From assembly GCA_011390165.1 (NCBI GenBank), contig JAABSV010000026.1, positions 1 to 56,223 of the forward strand: a stretch of 56,223 nt of DNA, written 5' to 3'. This DNA comes from Desulfobulbaceae bacterium. GTDB taxonomy: Bacteria > Desulfobacterota > Desulfobulbia > Desulfobulbales > Desulfocapsaceae. Below the pieces are notes generated by a model. It saw only the letters and a list, made by a program, of their open reading frames with translations. It made no database searches and was not told where the DNA came from. Positions 1-7,928 of the stretch are shown piece after piece. The translations under genes and the position numbers were made by a program. Each line of letters starts with the position of its first letter. Positions within the stretch are counted from its first letter, which is position 1.

Positions 1-107
1 CGCTCCTTTTCGGCGACAATGTAGCCTTGACGGTAAGGTATCCCTTCGGCCAGCGTCCGCCAGCCATTGTCACGGGTAAGAAATTTTTTTTCGATTTCAA
101 CCGGCAT
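1..107 (-). CDS. CYTH-domain protein, N-terminal part only
   Basis: The gene starts at an ATG ending at 107 and runs off the left edge, so only about 35 residues are visible. They begin MPVEIEKKFLTRDNGWR and continue with a YRQGY segment. The xEIExKFL signature near the N-terminus followed by a YRQGYx strand is typical of CYTH (triphosphate tunnel metalloenzyme) proteins, which include class IV adenylate cyclases, thiamine triphosphatases and inorganic triphosphatases. The conserved acidic pair of ExExK binds divalent metal in that family. A GAGGAG ribosome-binding site lies just upstream. The start overlaps the end of the EI24-like gene by 11 bases, which suggests translational coupling in one transcript. 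Substrate cannot be told from this fragment. Confidence 0.72.
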   Translation of the reverse strand, partial: MPVEIEKKFLTRDNGWRTLAEGIPYRQGYIVAEKE

Positions 108-900
108 GGTCCTCTCCTCGTATTGCAGGGGGCAGGGGGCGTTCAACGGCAGCAAAGTTCAAGGTGGCGTGAATGGTCAAGAGGGGGAACAGGAGGGCGA
201 TGGCGAAGATGTTGACCAGCGGGATCATGCTCACCAGGGCTGGAAGAAGGCCGAGGCGAAGAGTGAGGCCGCCATGCTGCGCCAGCCAGCGCAGTTTTCG
301 ACGAAGTGGCCAACCCGCCCGGGAAGCTGGAAAATCTATAAACATTAAAGTAGAATAGGCGACATAGATGAGCAGTACTGCCAGTTGGCCAAGGGCGGGA
401 ATGAAGTTGACAAAGAAGGCGACCAAGGTGACCAGCAGCCCGAACAGGGCGATTTTCAACCCCTCCCAGAGGTCGTAGAGAAAACGGCGGACGGTCATCG
501 TTTCATCGGTCAGGCGATTGCCGGCATGCAGTTCTTCAGCGGCGGTGCTGAGCAGGGCGTAGCCAGGGGTGCACAGGGTGTAGGCGAGCAGGAAACTGAG
601 GTAGAAGGCGAGAACCTTGATCACCAGCAGGCTGAGCCAACGGCCGGCCAGCCAGAGAGCGAACCAGATCCTGCCTAAGATTGTCTGGCTCTCCGGTTCG
701 GCACCGAAGAGGGAGGCGACCAGTCCCTCGAGATAGGTGACGGTGAAGAAGTAGCCTAGCCAGCAGAGCACGGCCATCAGCAACACCAGCAGCAGGGACC
801 GGAAAAAAAGCTGTCGGCTGTGGAAAAGCAGGTAGAGGGAACGGCTTAAAGGAATCCTTTTGGTTGTTGGATACCCTTGTACATTTGGTTGCTTTTCCAT
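97..900 (-). CDS. EI24/CysZ-like integral membrane protein
   Basis: A protein of 267 residues with several long hydrophobic segments (about residues 30-60, 85-120, 150-180 and 215-250). The spacing and the repeated aromatic/proline-rich loops resemble the EI24 family, which includes the sulfate permease CysZ. The assignment is by overall look, not by a diagnostic catalytic motif. I chose the ATG at 900 (MEKQPNVQ) over an in-frame GTG at 942, because the extra 14 residues are histidine-rich and non-membrane. Neither start has a clear ribosome-binding site. The gene is followed without a gap by the CYTH gene. Because CysZ proteins carry sulfate or sulfite, a sulfur-transport role is possible but not shown. 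Confidence 0.6.
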   Translation of the reverse strand: MEKQPNVQGYPTTKRIPLSRSLYLLFHSRQLFFRSLLLVLLMAVLCWLGYFFTVTYLEGLVASLFGAEPESQTILGRIWFALWLAGRWLSLLVIKVLAFYLSFLLAYTLCTPGYALLSTAAEELHAGNRLTDETMTVRRFLYDLWEGLKIALFGLLVTLVAFFVNFIPALGQLAVLLIYVAYSTLMFIDFPASRAGWPLRRKLRWLAQHGGLTLRLGLLPALVSMIPLVNIFAIALLFPLLTIHATLNFAAVERPLPPAIRGEDHAG

Positions 901-1267
901 TGTATGTATTGGTATAAGATGGGCATGGCCGTGGTGTTGCACCGGCTGTGGTGCTGTGTACCCTGTTTCACATAATCTTTGTCAGTGCCGGTGTAAAGGT
1001 TCCTGGTGCGCTTTTCCCCGGGCACTTCGGCGAGGTAATTGTTCACCAGCACCCCATTTTCGCCGGTTCAGGCCACCCCACAGAGTAAACTCTCGCCCGG
1101 TGGCCTGCCTGAACGAACCCGGAGCGCTGGATGAACGGGTATGGATCCGGTTGTTACGGTTTTTTGCTCTGTACCGGTGAACGATTACTCGGCGAGAAGA
1201 GACCGGGCCAGGCTTTCTCCAAAGAGGTGGAGGGGCCGTTTTTTGCCGTGCAGCAGAGGATTGATGG
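901..1267. other. Divergent intergenic region upstream of radA
   Basis: This 367-base gap separates the minus-strand EI24-like gene from plus-strand radA, so it should carry promoters for both. I see no convincing -35/-10 pair and no reading frame with recognisable protein character. Its one clear structure is the nested inverted repeat at 1066-1114, listed separately. Confidence 0.5.
1066..1114. repeat. Nested inverted repeat upstream of radA
   Basis: The left arm GTTCAGGCCACC (1066-1077) pairs with GGTGGCCTG plus AAC (1099-1107 and 1112-1114). A 4-base CCTG copy (1108-1111) bulges out of the right arm. Inside the loop is a second perfect stem, AGAGT (1082-1086) with ACTCT (1089-1093), around a two-base AA loop. 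The result is a stem-within-a-stem. It lies between divergent genes, so it is not an ordinary terminator. No T-run follows on either strand. Confidence 0.55.
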
Positions 1268-2629
1268 ATGGTATCTGCCAACAAAAAAAACCGCACGCTC
1301 TTCGTCTGCCGCAACTGCGGCTACCATAGCGGCAAATGGCTCGGTCGCTGCCTGCAGTGCGGCGAGTGGGAAAGCCTGGTGGAGGAAGCCCCCCAGATCG
1401 GGCGTCTCGAGCCGGGTTCTCCGGTGCAGCCGGTACCCCTTGCCTTGGCGCCGGAAAATGACGAGGAACGGGTCAGTACCGGCATTGAGGAACTTGACCG
1501 GGTTCTAGGCGGGGGGATAGTTGCCGGTTCGGTGGTCCTGATCGGTGGTGAGCCGGGAATCGGTAAGTCAACTCTTCTCCTCCACCTCCTGGCGGCGGTG
1601 AGTGGCGAGGGGCGGAAAGTCCTCTATGTCTCCGGAGAAGAGTCGGGTCGGCAGATTACCATGCGGGCCAGGCGGCTCGGGGCAATTCGTGCCGAGGTCT
1701 ATCTCGCCACCGAAAATGGTGTGGAAGAGATCATCGCCATGGCCGAGACGATGCGGCCGACTCTGCTGGCGGTTGACTCCATCCAGACCCTGAGTTGTGC
1801 CGATGTCGCCTCTTCGCCGGGTTCGGTGAGCCAGATCCGGGAGTCGGCGCACAAGCTTCTCAGGATGGCAAAAAATCAAAATATTCCTGTTGTTCTGGTG
1901 GGTCACGTGACCAAGGAAGGGAATATTGCCGGGCCAAAGGTGCTTGAGCACATGGTTGATACCGTGCTCTATTTCGAGGGAGACCGCAGTCATGCCTTTC
2001 GGATTCTGCGGACGGTGAAAAACCGCTTTGGATCGACCAACGAGATAGGGGTCTTCGAGATGAAGGAGGAGGGGCTGGTTCAGGTCAGCAACCCCTCCGA
2101 GATCTTTCTTGCCGAGCGTCCACTCGATGAACCCGGCTCAGTGGTCCTGCCCAGTGTTGAGGGGACCAGGCCAATCCTGGTTGAGGTGCAGGCCCTGGTC
2201 AGCCCGACCAACCTCGGTACCGCCCGCCGTACTGCCATCGGGGCCGATCAACAACGCCTTGCCCTGCTCTGTGCAGTCCTGGAAAAAAAAGCCGGCCTCG
2301 ACATGTACGGCCACGATATCTTTCTCAACATTGCCGGTGGAATACGGATCGACGAACCGGCCCTTGATCTTGGGGTGATCAGTGCCCTCTCCTCCAGCCT
2401 TCGAGAGAGGCCGATTCCCTCGACGACGGTGGTTTGCGGCGAAGTGGGGCTGGCCGGTGAGGTGCGGGCCATCGGTCAGATTGATGTCCGTATCCGTGAA
2501 GCGCAACGGCTGGGTTTTGTCCGTTGCATTCTTCCCGCCGGCAACAAGGAACGTATGACCTGGAGGCCGGCCATTGAGTTGGTCGGCGTGAAAAATCTGG
2601 CCGAACTGATGGCCGTTCTTTTTCCCTGA
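1268..2629 (+). CDS. radA: DNA repair ATPase RadA (Sms)
   Basis: RadA is a RecA-like ATPase that drives branch migration of recombination intermediates in the cytoplasm. The 453-residue length matches the family. The order is canonical. A four-cysteine zinc finger (C14, C17, C28, C31) comes first, then a Walker A GEPGIGKST at about 94-102. The RadA-specific KNRFG motif is at about 251-255, and a Lon-protease-like C-terminal domain spans about 330-450. The ATG at 1268 places the zinc finger at the usual distance from the N-terminus, with an AGAGGA sequence a few bases upstream. All motifs look intact. The gene is followed after 45 bases by a tiny membrane-peptide gene on the same strand. Confidence 0.97.
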   Translation: MVSANKKNRTLFVCRNCGYHSGKWLGRCLQCGEWESLVEEAPQIGRLEPGSPVQPVPLALAPENDEERVSTGIEELDRVLGGGIVAGSVVLIGGEPGIGKSTLLLHLLAAVSGEGRKVLYVSGEESGRQITMRARRLGAIRAEVYLATENGVEEIIAMAETMRPTLLAVDSIQTLSCADVASSPGSVSQIRESAHKLLRMAKNQNIPVVLVGHVTKEGNIAGPKVLEHMVDTVLYFEGDRSHAFRILRTVKNRFGSTNEIGVFEMKEEGLVQVSNPSEIFLAERPLDEPGSVVLPSVEGTRPILVEVQALVSPTNLGTARRTAIGADQQRLALLCAVLEKKAGLDMYGHDIFLNIAGGIRIDEPALDLGVISALSSSLRERPIPSTTVVCGEVGLAGEVRAIGQIDVRIREAQRLGFVRCILPAGNKERMTWRPAIELVGVKNLAELMAVLFP

Positions 2630-2674
2630 CAATCTGCCGTTTCCCATGGGAATGGCACAATACGGAGATCTATC

Positions 2675-2785
2675 ATGGTTGAGCAGAAGCACCATGAACA
2701 CGAGGATAATTCGGTCAATGTCAAGGTAGCTCTGTTTTTTGTGGCGGTACTCGTGGTCATTGCCCTCATCGGCCTGTTGAACTGA
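2675..2785 (+). CDS. Small single-span membrane peptide, 36 residues
   Basis: A short frame that starts with ATG at 2675 behind a GGAG site at about 2664-2667. It encodes a charged, histidine-rich N-terminus (MVEQKHHEHEDNS) followed by one uninterrupted hydrophobic segment (about residues 17-35) ending in LLN and TGA. The layout, a polar head and one helix, is that of a small bitopic membrane protein, presumably with the N-terminus in the cytoplasm. It lies between radA and the cyclase-like gene on the same strand and probably shares their transcript. I do not recognise a family, and the function is unknown. A chance frame is possible, but the ribosome-binding site and clean topology argue for a real gene. 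Confidence 0.55.
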   Translation: MVEQKHHEHEDNSVNVKVALFFVAVLVVIALIGLLN

Positions 2786-2832
2786 GTGGCGGTGGCTACC
2801 TGTTGACCGAGACGGGCCAGGAGAGCAAAGTG

Positions 2833-4173
2833 ATGAAGATGGTGGATAAACTCTCCATTTCTGCGACTGCGGCCGGGAAAGGGGCGGAGCGGGAAGTGGT
2901 CATCCTGATGACCGACATGGTGCAGTATTCTGTGCAGTCATCGGGAATGAGCCCGGAAGAGATTCGCGATTTTCTTACCGAGTACCATGAAGGGATGACC
3001 ACTCTGGTGTACCAGCCGGAAAACCTTCCGGTGGAGGTGGATCCCTTTGCCGGCGACGGCTCGCTGGTGATCTTCGACAAACGGCCGGAGGAAGGGGGGG
3101 ACACCAGAGGTATCTGTACCCGCGCCCTGGCCACGGCGGTGCGACTATCCCAGGCAATGGCCGATGGGCAGTTGACGCCGACACGAATGGGGATTTTTCT
3201 CGGACAGATCATCGAAGCCCGGCTTGGCAACCGGCTGAGTAAGTTCGGGGCCAGCTTTTCCGTAGCCAATCGCCTGGAAGAGTTAAACGGCTACTTCGGC
3301 ACTGAACTCCTGATGGACCGCGAGGTCGCCCGACGACAGCAGGGCTTTGATGAATGGCTGGTGACCGTCGGCAAGGTAACCCTCGCCAGTTTTCTCCATC
3401 CGATGAACATCTATACCCTCTATCTGCCCGGGTTGGGTGGTATTCCGGAGTGGGTCGATCCGGGTAAGCTGCGCCAGTTTATCGTCATGCGCAACAGTGC
3501 CATGGAATTTTTCACCGGCAACCAGTTGCAGGCGATCAAGCCCAATTTTCCCAGAGCTCGGGAAGAGTTGCTGCTGGCCCAGCGATTTTTCCGAAAATTG
3601 ACCGGTCGGGATGATACCGGCATTGAGAAAATACTCGAGTATATCAGAGAAATGCCCGTACCTTTTGCCGATTTTAACCAGTGTGGGATGCAGTTGCTGG
3701 AAAAGAAACAGGACGCCCTGGGTGAGAGGCTCTACCATCTCTCCAAACAGCTCCTCAAGGCGATGAGCCCGGAGTACTATCAGGCGCTGGTGGTTGATAC
3801 CGAATGGGAGAAAAATTTCCAGCTGGAGTGGCGTAACCAGGGAGAGGCTATCATCGAAATCGGCAGTCCGCCGGATGGTATCTACTATCTTGATAACGGG
3901 GTCGTGGAAACACTTGACGGCAATGGTCGGCTGCTCTCCACCATGCATGCCGGTTCCATCTTTGGCGAGATGGCCTACTTTGGCAAGGAGAAACGGCGAA
4001 CCGCCACCGTCCGGGCGAAAACGGATGTGGTGCTGCGCCGGATCAGTAATAACGATTTTGCAAAATTCCCCATAATTCAAAATATCTTCAAACGGATAGC
4101 CCGGGCCAGAAGGCGGAGTATTGCCGAACAGGACGGGGGTGGCCTTGACCACCCGGCACCTGTCTCCCGGTAG
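2833..4173 (+). CDS. Class III nucleotidyl cyclase-like / cyclic-nucleotide-binding domain fusion
   Basis: The N-terminal part (about residues 20-190) resembles a class III adenylate/guanylate cyclase domain. It shows an opening strand with a metal-binding-type aspartate (ILMTDM, D28), a GDG turn with the second aspartate (D75, in FAGDGSLVIF), and a GASFSVANRLEE segment where cyclases have the NxxxR transition-state motif. In that motif the arginine is present but the asparagine position reads serine, so activity may be lost or altered. The C-terminal part (about 335-435) is a CAP-family cNMP-binding domain with a FGEMAYF...RRTATV phosphate-binding cassette. I start at ATG 2833, which has AGGAGAG upstream, rather than the TTG at 2803. 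The protein is soluble. One chain could make and sense its own nucleotide, or only sense it. The middle region (190-330) is unrecognised. Confidence 0.75.
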   Translation: MKMVDKLSISATAAGKGAEREVVILMTDMVQYSVQSSGMSPEEIRDFLTEYHEGMTTLVYQPENLPVEVDPFAGDGSLVIFDKRPEEGGDTRGICTRALATAVRLSQAMADGQLTPTRMGIFLGQIIEARLGNRLSKFGASFSVANRLEELNGYFGTELLMDREVARRQQGFDEWLVTVGKVTLASFLHPMNIYTLYLPGLGGIPEWVDPGKLRQFIVMRNSAMEFFTGNQLQAIKPNFPRAREELLLAQRFFRKLTGRDDTGIEKILEYIREMPVPFADFNQCGMQLLEKKQDALGERLYHLSKQLLKAMSPEYYQALVVDTEWEKNFQLEWRNQGEAIIEIGSPPDGIYYLDNGVVETLDGNGRLLSTMHAGSIFGEMAYFGKEKRRTATVRAKTDVVLRRISNNDFAKFPIIQNIFKRIARARRRSIAEQDGGGLDHPAPVSR

Positions 4174-4227
4174 GGTAGTGGTGCCGAGTGGTACGTGGCA
4201 GAAAAGCCGCTCTTTTGCTGCCGGCAG

Positions 4228-5700
4228 CTATTTGGCCGAGAGCACAATGTAGGTGGAGAAATTGCCGGTACGAACCCGGAGAAGAAGTTTCTCCGCTTTG
4301 CCTGTCGTGGCTAATGCTTGCTCTAACTCCTCAAGGTTGCCGACCTTTACCCGGTTGACCTCTTCAACCAGTTGGCCTGGTTTCAGCCCCGCCGCTTCGG
4401 CCGGACTACCCTGACCGACACCACTGATCACCAGACCGCTTCCCGGTTCGTAGGAAAATTTTTCCGCCAGTTCAGGGGTCAACTCCTGCAGGGTCAACCC
4501 GTAGGTTTCCAGGTTCTCCTGGTTGAGAGGGGACACTCCGCCTTTGCCGAAATTGGTCGGCTGCTGGCCGATGGTGACCTGGACCTTCTTCTCTCTTCCG
4601 TCCCGAATAATCTGGAGAAGAGCGGTTGTTCCCGGCGGGATCAGTGCCACCTGGTTGCGCAGGTCGGACACGTTTTTCAACTCTATCTCGTTGAGACGGA
4701 GGATGACATCACCCTGTCGCAAGCCGGCAGCGCTGGCCGGTGAGTCGTCCTGGACCTCGCTGATCAGGATTCCGCCGGCCTTTTTCAGCCCGAAGGAGTC
4801 GGCGAGATCCTTATTGACATTCTGGATCACCACCCCCAGCCATCCCCTGGTCACCTTGCCCTGCTGCTGCAGCTGATCCTGGATCGATTTGGCCATGTTG
4901 ATCGGAATGGCGAAGCCGATCCCCATGTATCCGCCAGTCCGGGAGAAGAGGGCGGTATTGATCCCCACCGCCTCGCCCCGGCCATTGATCAGCGGGCCAC
5001 CACTGTTGCCCGGGTTGATTGCCGCGTCAGTCTGGATAAAGTTCTCGTATTCATTGATTCCAACGCTGGAGCGGCCGGTGGCGCTGACCACCCCGACGGT
5101 GACTGTCTGGCTCAGCCCGAAGGGGTTGCCAATGGCGATCACCCACTCCCCTGGCTCCAACTGGTTCGAATCACCAAGAGGAAGGACAGGCAGATTTGCC
5201 GGGTCCTCAATCTTCAGCAGGGCGACATCGCTCTGGGGGTCGGTTCCTACCAGACGGGCAACAAATTCCCTTTCGTCCGAGAGGGTTACCCTGATATCGT
5301 CAGCCTCTTCCACCACGTGGTTGTTGGTGAGTATAAAACCGTCCTTGCTGATGATGAAGCCGGAACCCTGACCTCGTTGTCTGAACTCCCGTTTCGGCGG
5401 TGGCTGCTGGCGGAACTGTGGACCGAAGAACTGCTCAAAAAAAGGATGGTTGAAAATTTCATCGGGGACCTGACTGCGGTTGGCGCTGCGTTGGCTGGTT
5501 TTTTCCACCTTGATGTGGACAACTGCCGGTTTGGCCTTTTTGACCACATTGACGAATGCCTTCGAGGAACGGTCAAGCAGGGCGATATCGCCGTCTGTGT
5601 CGCCACCCATACCGGCCGCCTGTACCGAATTGAGGGCAAAGAGCAGGAGCAGCGTCGGAACGATGGCGAGGGTAAAAAGGTAATGGTGTGTACGCTTCAT
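4228..5700 (-). CDS. Periplasmic serine protease, HtrA/DegP/DegQ family (Do)
   Basis: HtrA proteases degrade or refold damaged envelope proteins in the periplasm. The 490-residue product has an N-terminal signal peptide (hydrophobic core about 8-25, Ala-rich cleavage region about 26-30). A trypsin-like domain carries the full triad H128 (TNNHVV), D158 (QSDVALL) and S233 (GNSGGP). Two PDZ domains follow, at about 280-365 and 395-480. A stretch rich in Q, F and P (about 85-105) matches the LA loop region of DegP/DegQ. The start has a GAGGAG site. DegP versus DegQ cannot be settled by eye. A 12-bp inverted repeat lies 73 bases upstream and may be an operator. Confidence 0.95.
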   Translation of the reverse strand: MKRTHHYLFTLAIVPTLLLLFALNSVQAAGMGGDTDGDIALLDRSSKAFVNVVKKAKPAVVHIKVEKTSQRSANRSQVPDEIFNHPFFEQFFGPQFRQQPPPKREFRQRGQGSGFIISKDGFILTNNHVVEEADDIRVTLSDEREFVARLVGTDPQSDVALLKIEDPANLPVLPLGDSNQLEPGEWVIAIGNPFGLSQTVTVGVVSATGRSSVGINEYENFIQTDAAINPGNSGGPLINGRGEAVGINTALFSRTGGYMGIGFAIPINMAKSIQDQLQQQGKVTRGWLGVVIQNVNKDLADSFGLKKAGGILISEVQDDSPASAAGLRQGDVILRLNEIELKNVSDLRNQVALIPPGTTALLQIIRDGREKKVQVTIGQQPTNFGKGGVSPLNQENLETYGLTLQELTPELAEKFSYEPGSGLVISGVGQGSPAEAAGLKPGQLVEEVNRVKVGNLEELEQALATTGKAEKLLLRVRTGNFSTYIVLSAK

Positions 5701-5772
5701 AAAAGATTCTCCTCAGTAACGGTGGCTGGAAACGGCTGGGGCAAACCAACCCGGAACTCCCTGGTAGGACCC

Positions 5773-5803
5773 GTATCAGGCACTATACGGAGTGGCCTGA
5801 TAC
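5773..5803. repeat. Inverted repeat upstream of the HtrA-type protease gene
   Basis: GTATCAGGCACT (5773-5784) pairs with AGTG-G-CCTGATAC (5791-5803): 12 base pairs, one bulged G, loop ATACGG. It sits between the end of the DAHP synthase gene and the start of the protease gene, both on the minus strand. There is no T-run on the minus-strand exit side, so a regulator site or a 5' leader hairpin of the protease mRNA is more likely than a terminator. Confidence 0.5.
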
Positions 5804-5930
5804 CATCAACCTCTGAGGCCAATGTAACCGGGAAAAGGGGGGCGTCAAGAAAGATTACGGAAATGTAATAGAGCCGGTGCCGGCCCCTGACAGGTCAGGT
5901 GGTTCCGGCACTCGGTGGGGAGTTGCGGGT

Positions 5931-7274
5931 TCAGGAGCGGATCATCTCAGCGATCTGGAAAGCCACTTCCAGACTCTGTTCGGCATTGAGGCGGGGGTCG
6001 CAGGAGGTGAGGTAATTGCTGGCCAACTGTTCGTCGACGATGTTGTGGGCGCCGCCGGTACATTCGGTGACGTTGTTGCCGGTCATCTCCAGGTGAACGC
6101 CACCAGGGATGGTTCCCTCCGACCAGTGGGTCTCGAAAAAGCAGGTGATCTCGGAAAGGATGTCGTTAAAGCTCCTGGTCTTGTGTCCGGAGGTGGCGGT
6201 GTAGGTGTTGGCGTGCATCGGGTCGCAGCTCCAAACGATCTGTAGTCCCTCTCTTTTCATTTCACGGAGCAGGGGGGGTAACACCTTCTCGATCCGTTTG
6301 CTCCCCAGTCGGGTGATGATGGTCAGTCGACCGGCCCGATTTTCCGGGTTGAGGATCTCGGCCAGCCGTTTCACATCATCAATGTCATGGTCAGGACCGA
6401 TCTTTACCCCGATGGGATTGTGGACACCGCTCAGGAAGGCCACATGGGCCCCGTCAAGTTGCCGGGTCCGCTCACCGATCCAGAGCATGTGGGCGGAGCA
6501 GTCGTACCAGTCGCCGGTGATGTGGTCCTGTCGGGTCAGTGCCTCTTCGTAGGGAAGGAGCAGGGCCTCGTGGGAAGTGAAGAGGACTGTCTGGTTGATC
6601 TGAGGGTTTTCTGCCGAGATGCCGATGGTCTCCATGAAGCGGATTGCCTGGCTGATCTGCTTGCCCAGGCGGTCGTAGGAGCGGCCCATCGGTGACTGGG
6701 CAACGAATTCCTGATTCCAGGCCTGAACCCGCTGCAGGGATCCGAAGCCGCCCCGGGTGAAGGCGCGCAGCAGGTTCAGGGTGGAGGCTGCCATATTGTA
6801 GCCGCGCAGCATGAACTTGGGGTTCGGGGTGCGGGCCTCTTGAGTGAACTCGGCCCGGTTAACCATATCGCCACGGTAGGAGGGGAGGTTTACCCCGTCA
6901 ATGGTTTCCCTGTCGGAAGAGCGTGGCTTGGCAAACTGGCCGGCTATCCTGCCCACTTTGACCACCGGTTTGCCGCCGGCATAGGTGAGCACTACCGCCA
7001 TCTGCAACAGCACCTTCAGGGTCTCTCTGATATTTGGTGCTGTGACCTGGGAAAAACTTTCCGAGCAGTCGCCACCCTGCAGGAGAAAGGCTTCGCCCCT
7101 TGCTGCCGCTGCCAGCATTTCCGAAAGGGAGCGGATCTCACCGGCAAAGACCAGTGGTGGCAGGAGGGAGAGCTCGGCAATCACCCGTTCCAGCACCCCC
7201 GGCTCTGGCCAGTTGGGCTGCTGGTGGGCAGGAAAATTCTTCCATTGGGCCTTGTTCCAGGTGGTCGTGGGCAT
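5931..7274 (-). CDS. 3-deoxy-D-arabino-heptulosonate 7-phosphate synthase, class II
   Basis: The enzyme condenses phosphoenolpyruvate with erythrose 4-phosphate, the first step of the shikimate pathway to aromatic amino acids. The 447-residue sequence is the class II (plant/Mycobacterium AroG) type. It has the N-terminal tryptophan-rich start (TWNKAQWKNFP) and the LQGGDCSESF motif with the metal-binding cysteine C70. KVGRIAGQFAKPRS, the GDMVN loop, KIGPDHD and a GGVHLEMTG segment near the C-terminus are also present. The ATG at 7274 has a GAGGA site. No other aromatic-pathway gene is adjacent. A TrpB2 gene lies about 3 kb away in the same orientation. Feedback regulation cannot be read from the sequence. 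Confidence 0.95.
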   Translation of the reverse strand: MPTTTWNKAQWKNFPAHQQPNWPEPGVLERVIAELSLLPPLVFAGEIRSLSEMLAAAARGEAFLLQGGDCSESFSQVTAPNIRETLKVLLQMAVVLTYAGGKPVVKVGRIAGQFAKPRSSDRETIDGVNLPSYRGDMVNRAEFTQEARTPNPKFMLRGYNMAASTLNLLRAFTRGGFGSLQRVQAWNQEFVAQSPMGRSYDRLGKQISQAIRFMETIGISAENPQINQTVLFTSHEALLLPYEEALTRQDHITGDWYDCSAHMLWIGERTRQLDGAHVAFLSGVHNPIGVKIGPDHDIDDVKRLAEILNPENRAGRLTIITRLGSKRIEKVLPPLLREMKREGLQIVWSCDPMHANTYTATSGHKTRSFNDILSEITCFFETHWSEGTIPGGVHLEMTGNNVTECTGGAHNIVDEQLASNYLTSCDPRLNAEQSLEVAFQIAEMIRS

Positions 7275-7385
7275 GGATTGTCCTCATTCGGAGAAAACGG
7301 GTAGTCGTGAGGGGTGGCATCTCCACCTGCACGAAGGCGGATGCGCCGGAACAATTGAGGATACACCCGCACCAGGGCAATCCAC

Positions 7386-7928
7386 TTACAGGCAGCACCG
7401 CTCCACATCGAAGGCATTGAGAATGCGCAACTCTCTCTCTTTAGCCTGTCCAGTCGGTGGAGGGAGCTGGGGGTACAGGGCCAGCAACTGCCCCAGATCA
7501 GCATAGGCAGGGATCGAATCTACTCCATATCCGATAACCCTGCCACTGCTAGTGAGTAAAAGTTCAGCATCCCGTCCGTTGGTGACCACTGCCAGCGGGA
7601 TGACGCAGGACGGGTTCAGGATTCGGGCGGCGGCAATGGCCGCCCGCTCCCGACTGACCAGGGAACCAGGACCATAACGGAGGATGAGCACCTGCCTGCC
7701 CTCCAGGGAGACGGTCAGATCAATGGTGGAGGTGACAAAACAGCTGGCAAAGAAGCTGTCGATCTGCAGTCTCGGGGTGAGGGATGCCCTGGGGTAGCCT
7801 TTCTCTTCGACCAGGCGGCGGGCGAGCTGCTGGCGGATACGTTCATCGTCGGTGTCGATACGTTCTTCACCGGTAAGGTAATCCGGCAGTGTTCCATATA
7901 CCAGATGGTGCGCCTTTCCTATCGTCAT
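7386..7928 (-). CDS. Type I restriction HsdR N-terminal-like domain protein (stand-alone)
   Basis: A 180-residue protein matching the HsdR N-terminal domain family (PF13588-type), a PD-(D/E)xK nuclease fold. The N-terminal DYLTGEE...RIRQQLARRLVEEKGYP segment is the typical family opening. An aspartate in STIDLTV then occupies the position of the nuclease PD aspartate. Where active nucleases have ExK, this protein has LRYGPGS, so the catalytic lysine/glutamate pair appears missing. No hsdM, hsdS or helicase gene is nearby, so it is not part of a restriction system here. It lies 111 bases upstream of the DAHP synthase gene on the same strand and may share its transcript. The function of such solitary proteins is unknown to me. 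Confidence 0.75.
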   Translation of the reverse strand: MTIGKAHHLVYGTLPDYLTGEERIDTDDERIRQQLARRLVEEKGYPRASLTPRLQIDSFFASCFVTSTIDLTVSLEGRQVLILRYGPGSLVSRERAAIAAARILNPSCVIPLAVVTNGRDAELLLTSSGRVIGYGVDSIPAYADLGQLLALYPQLPPPTGQAKERELRILNAFDVERCCL

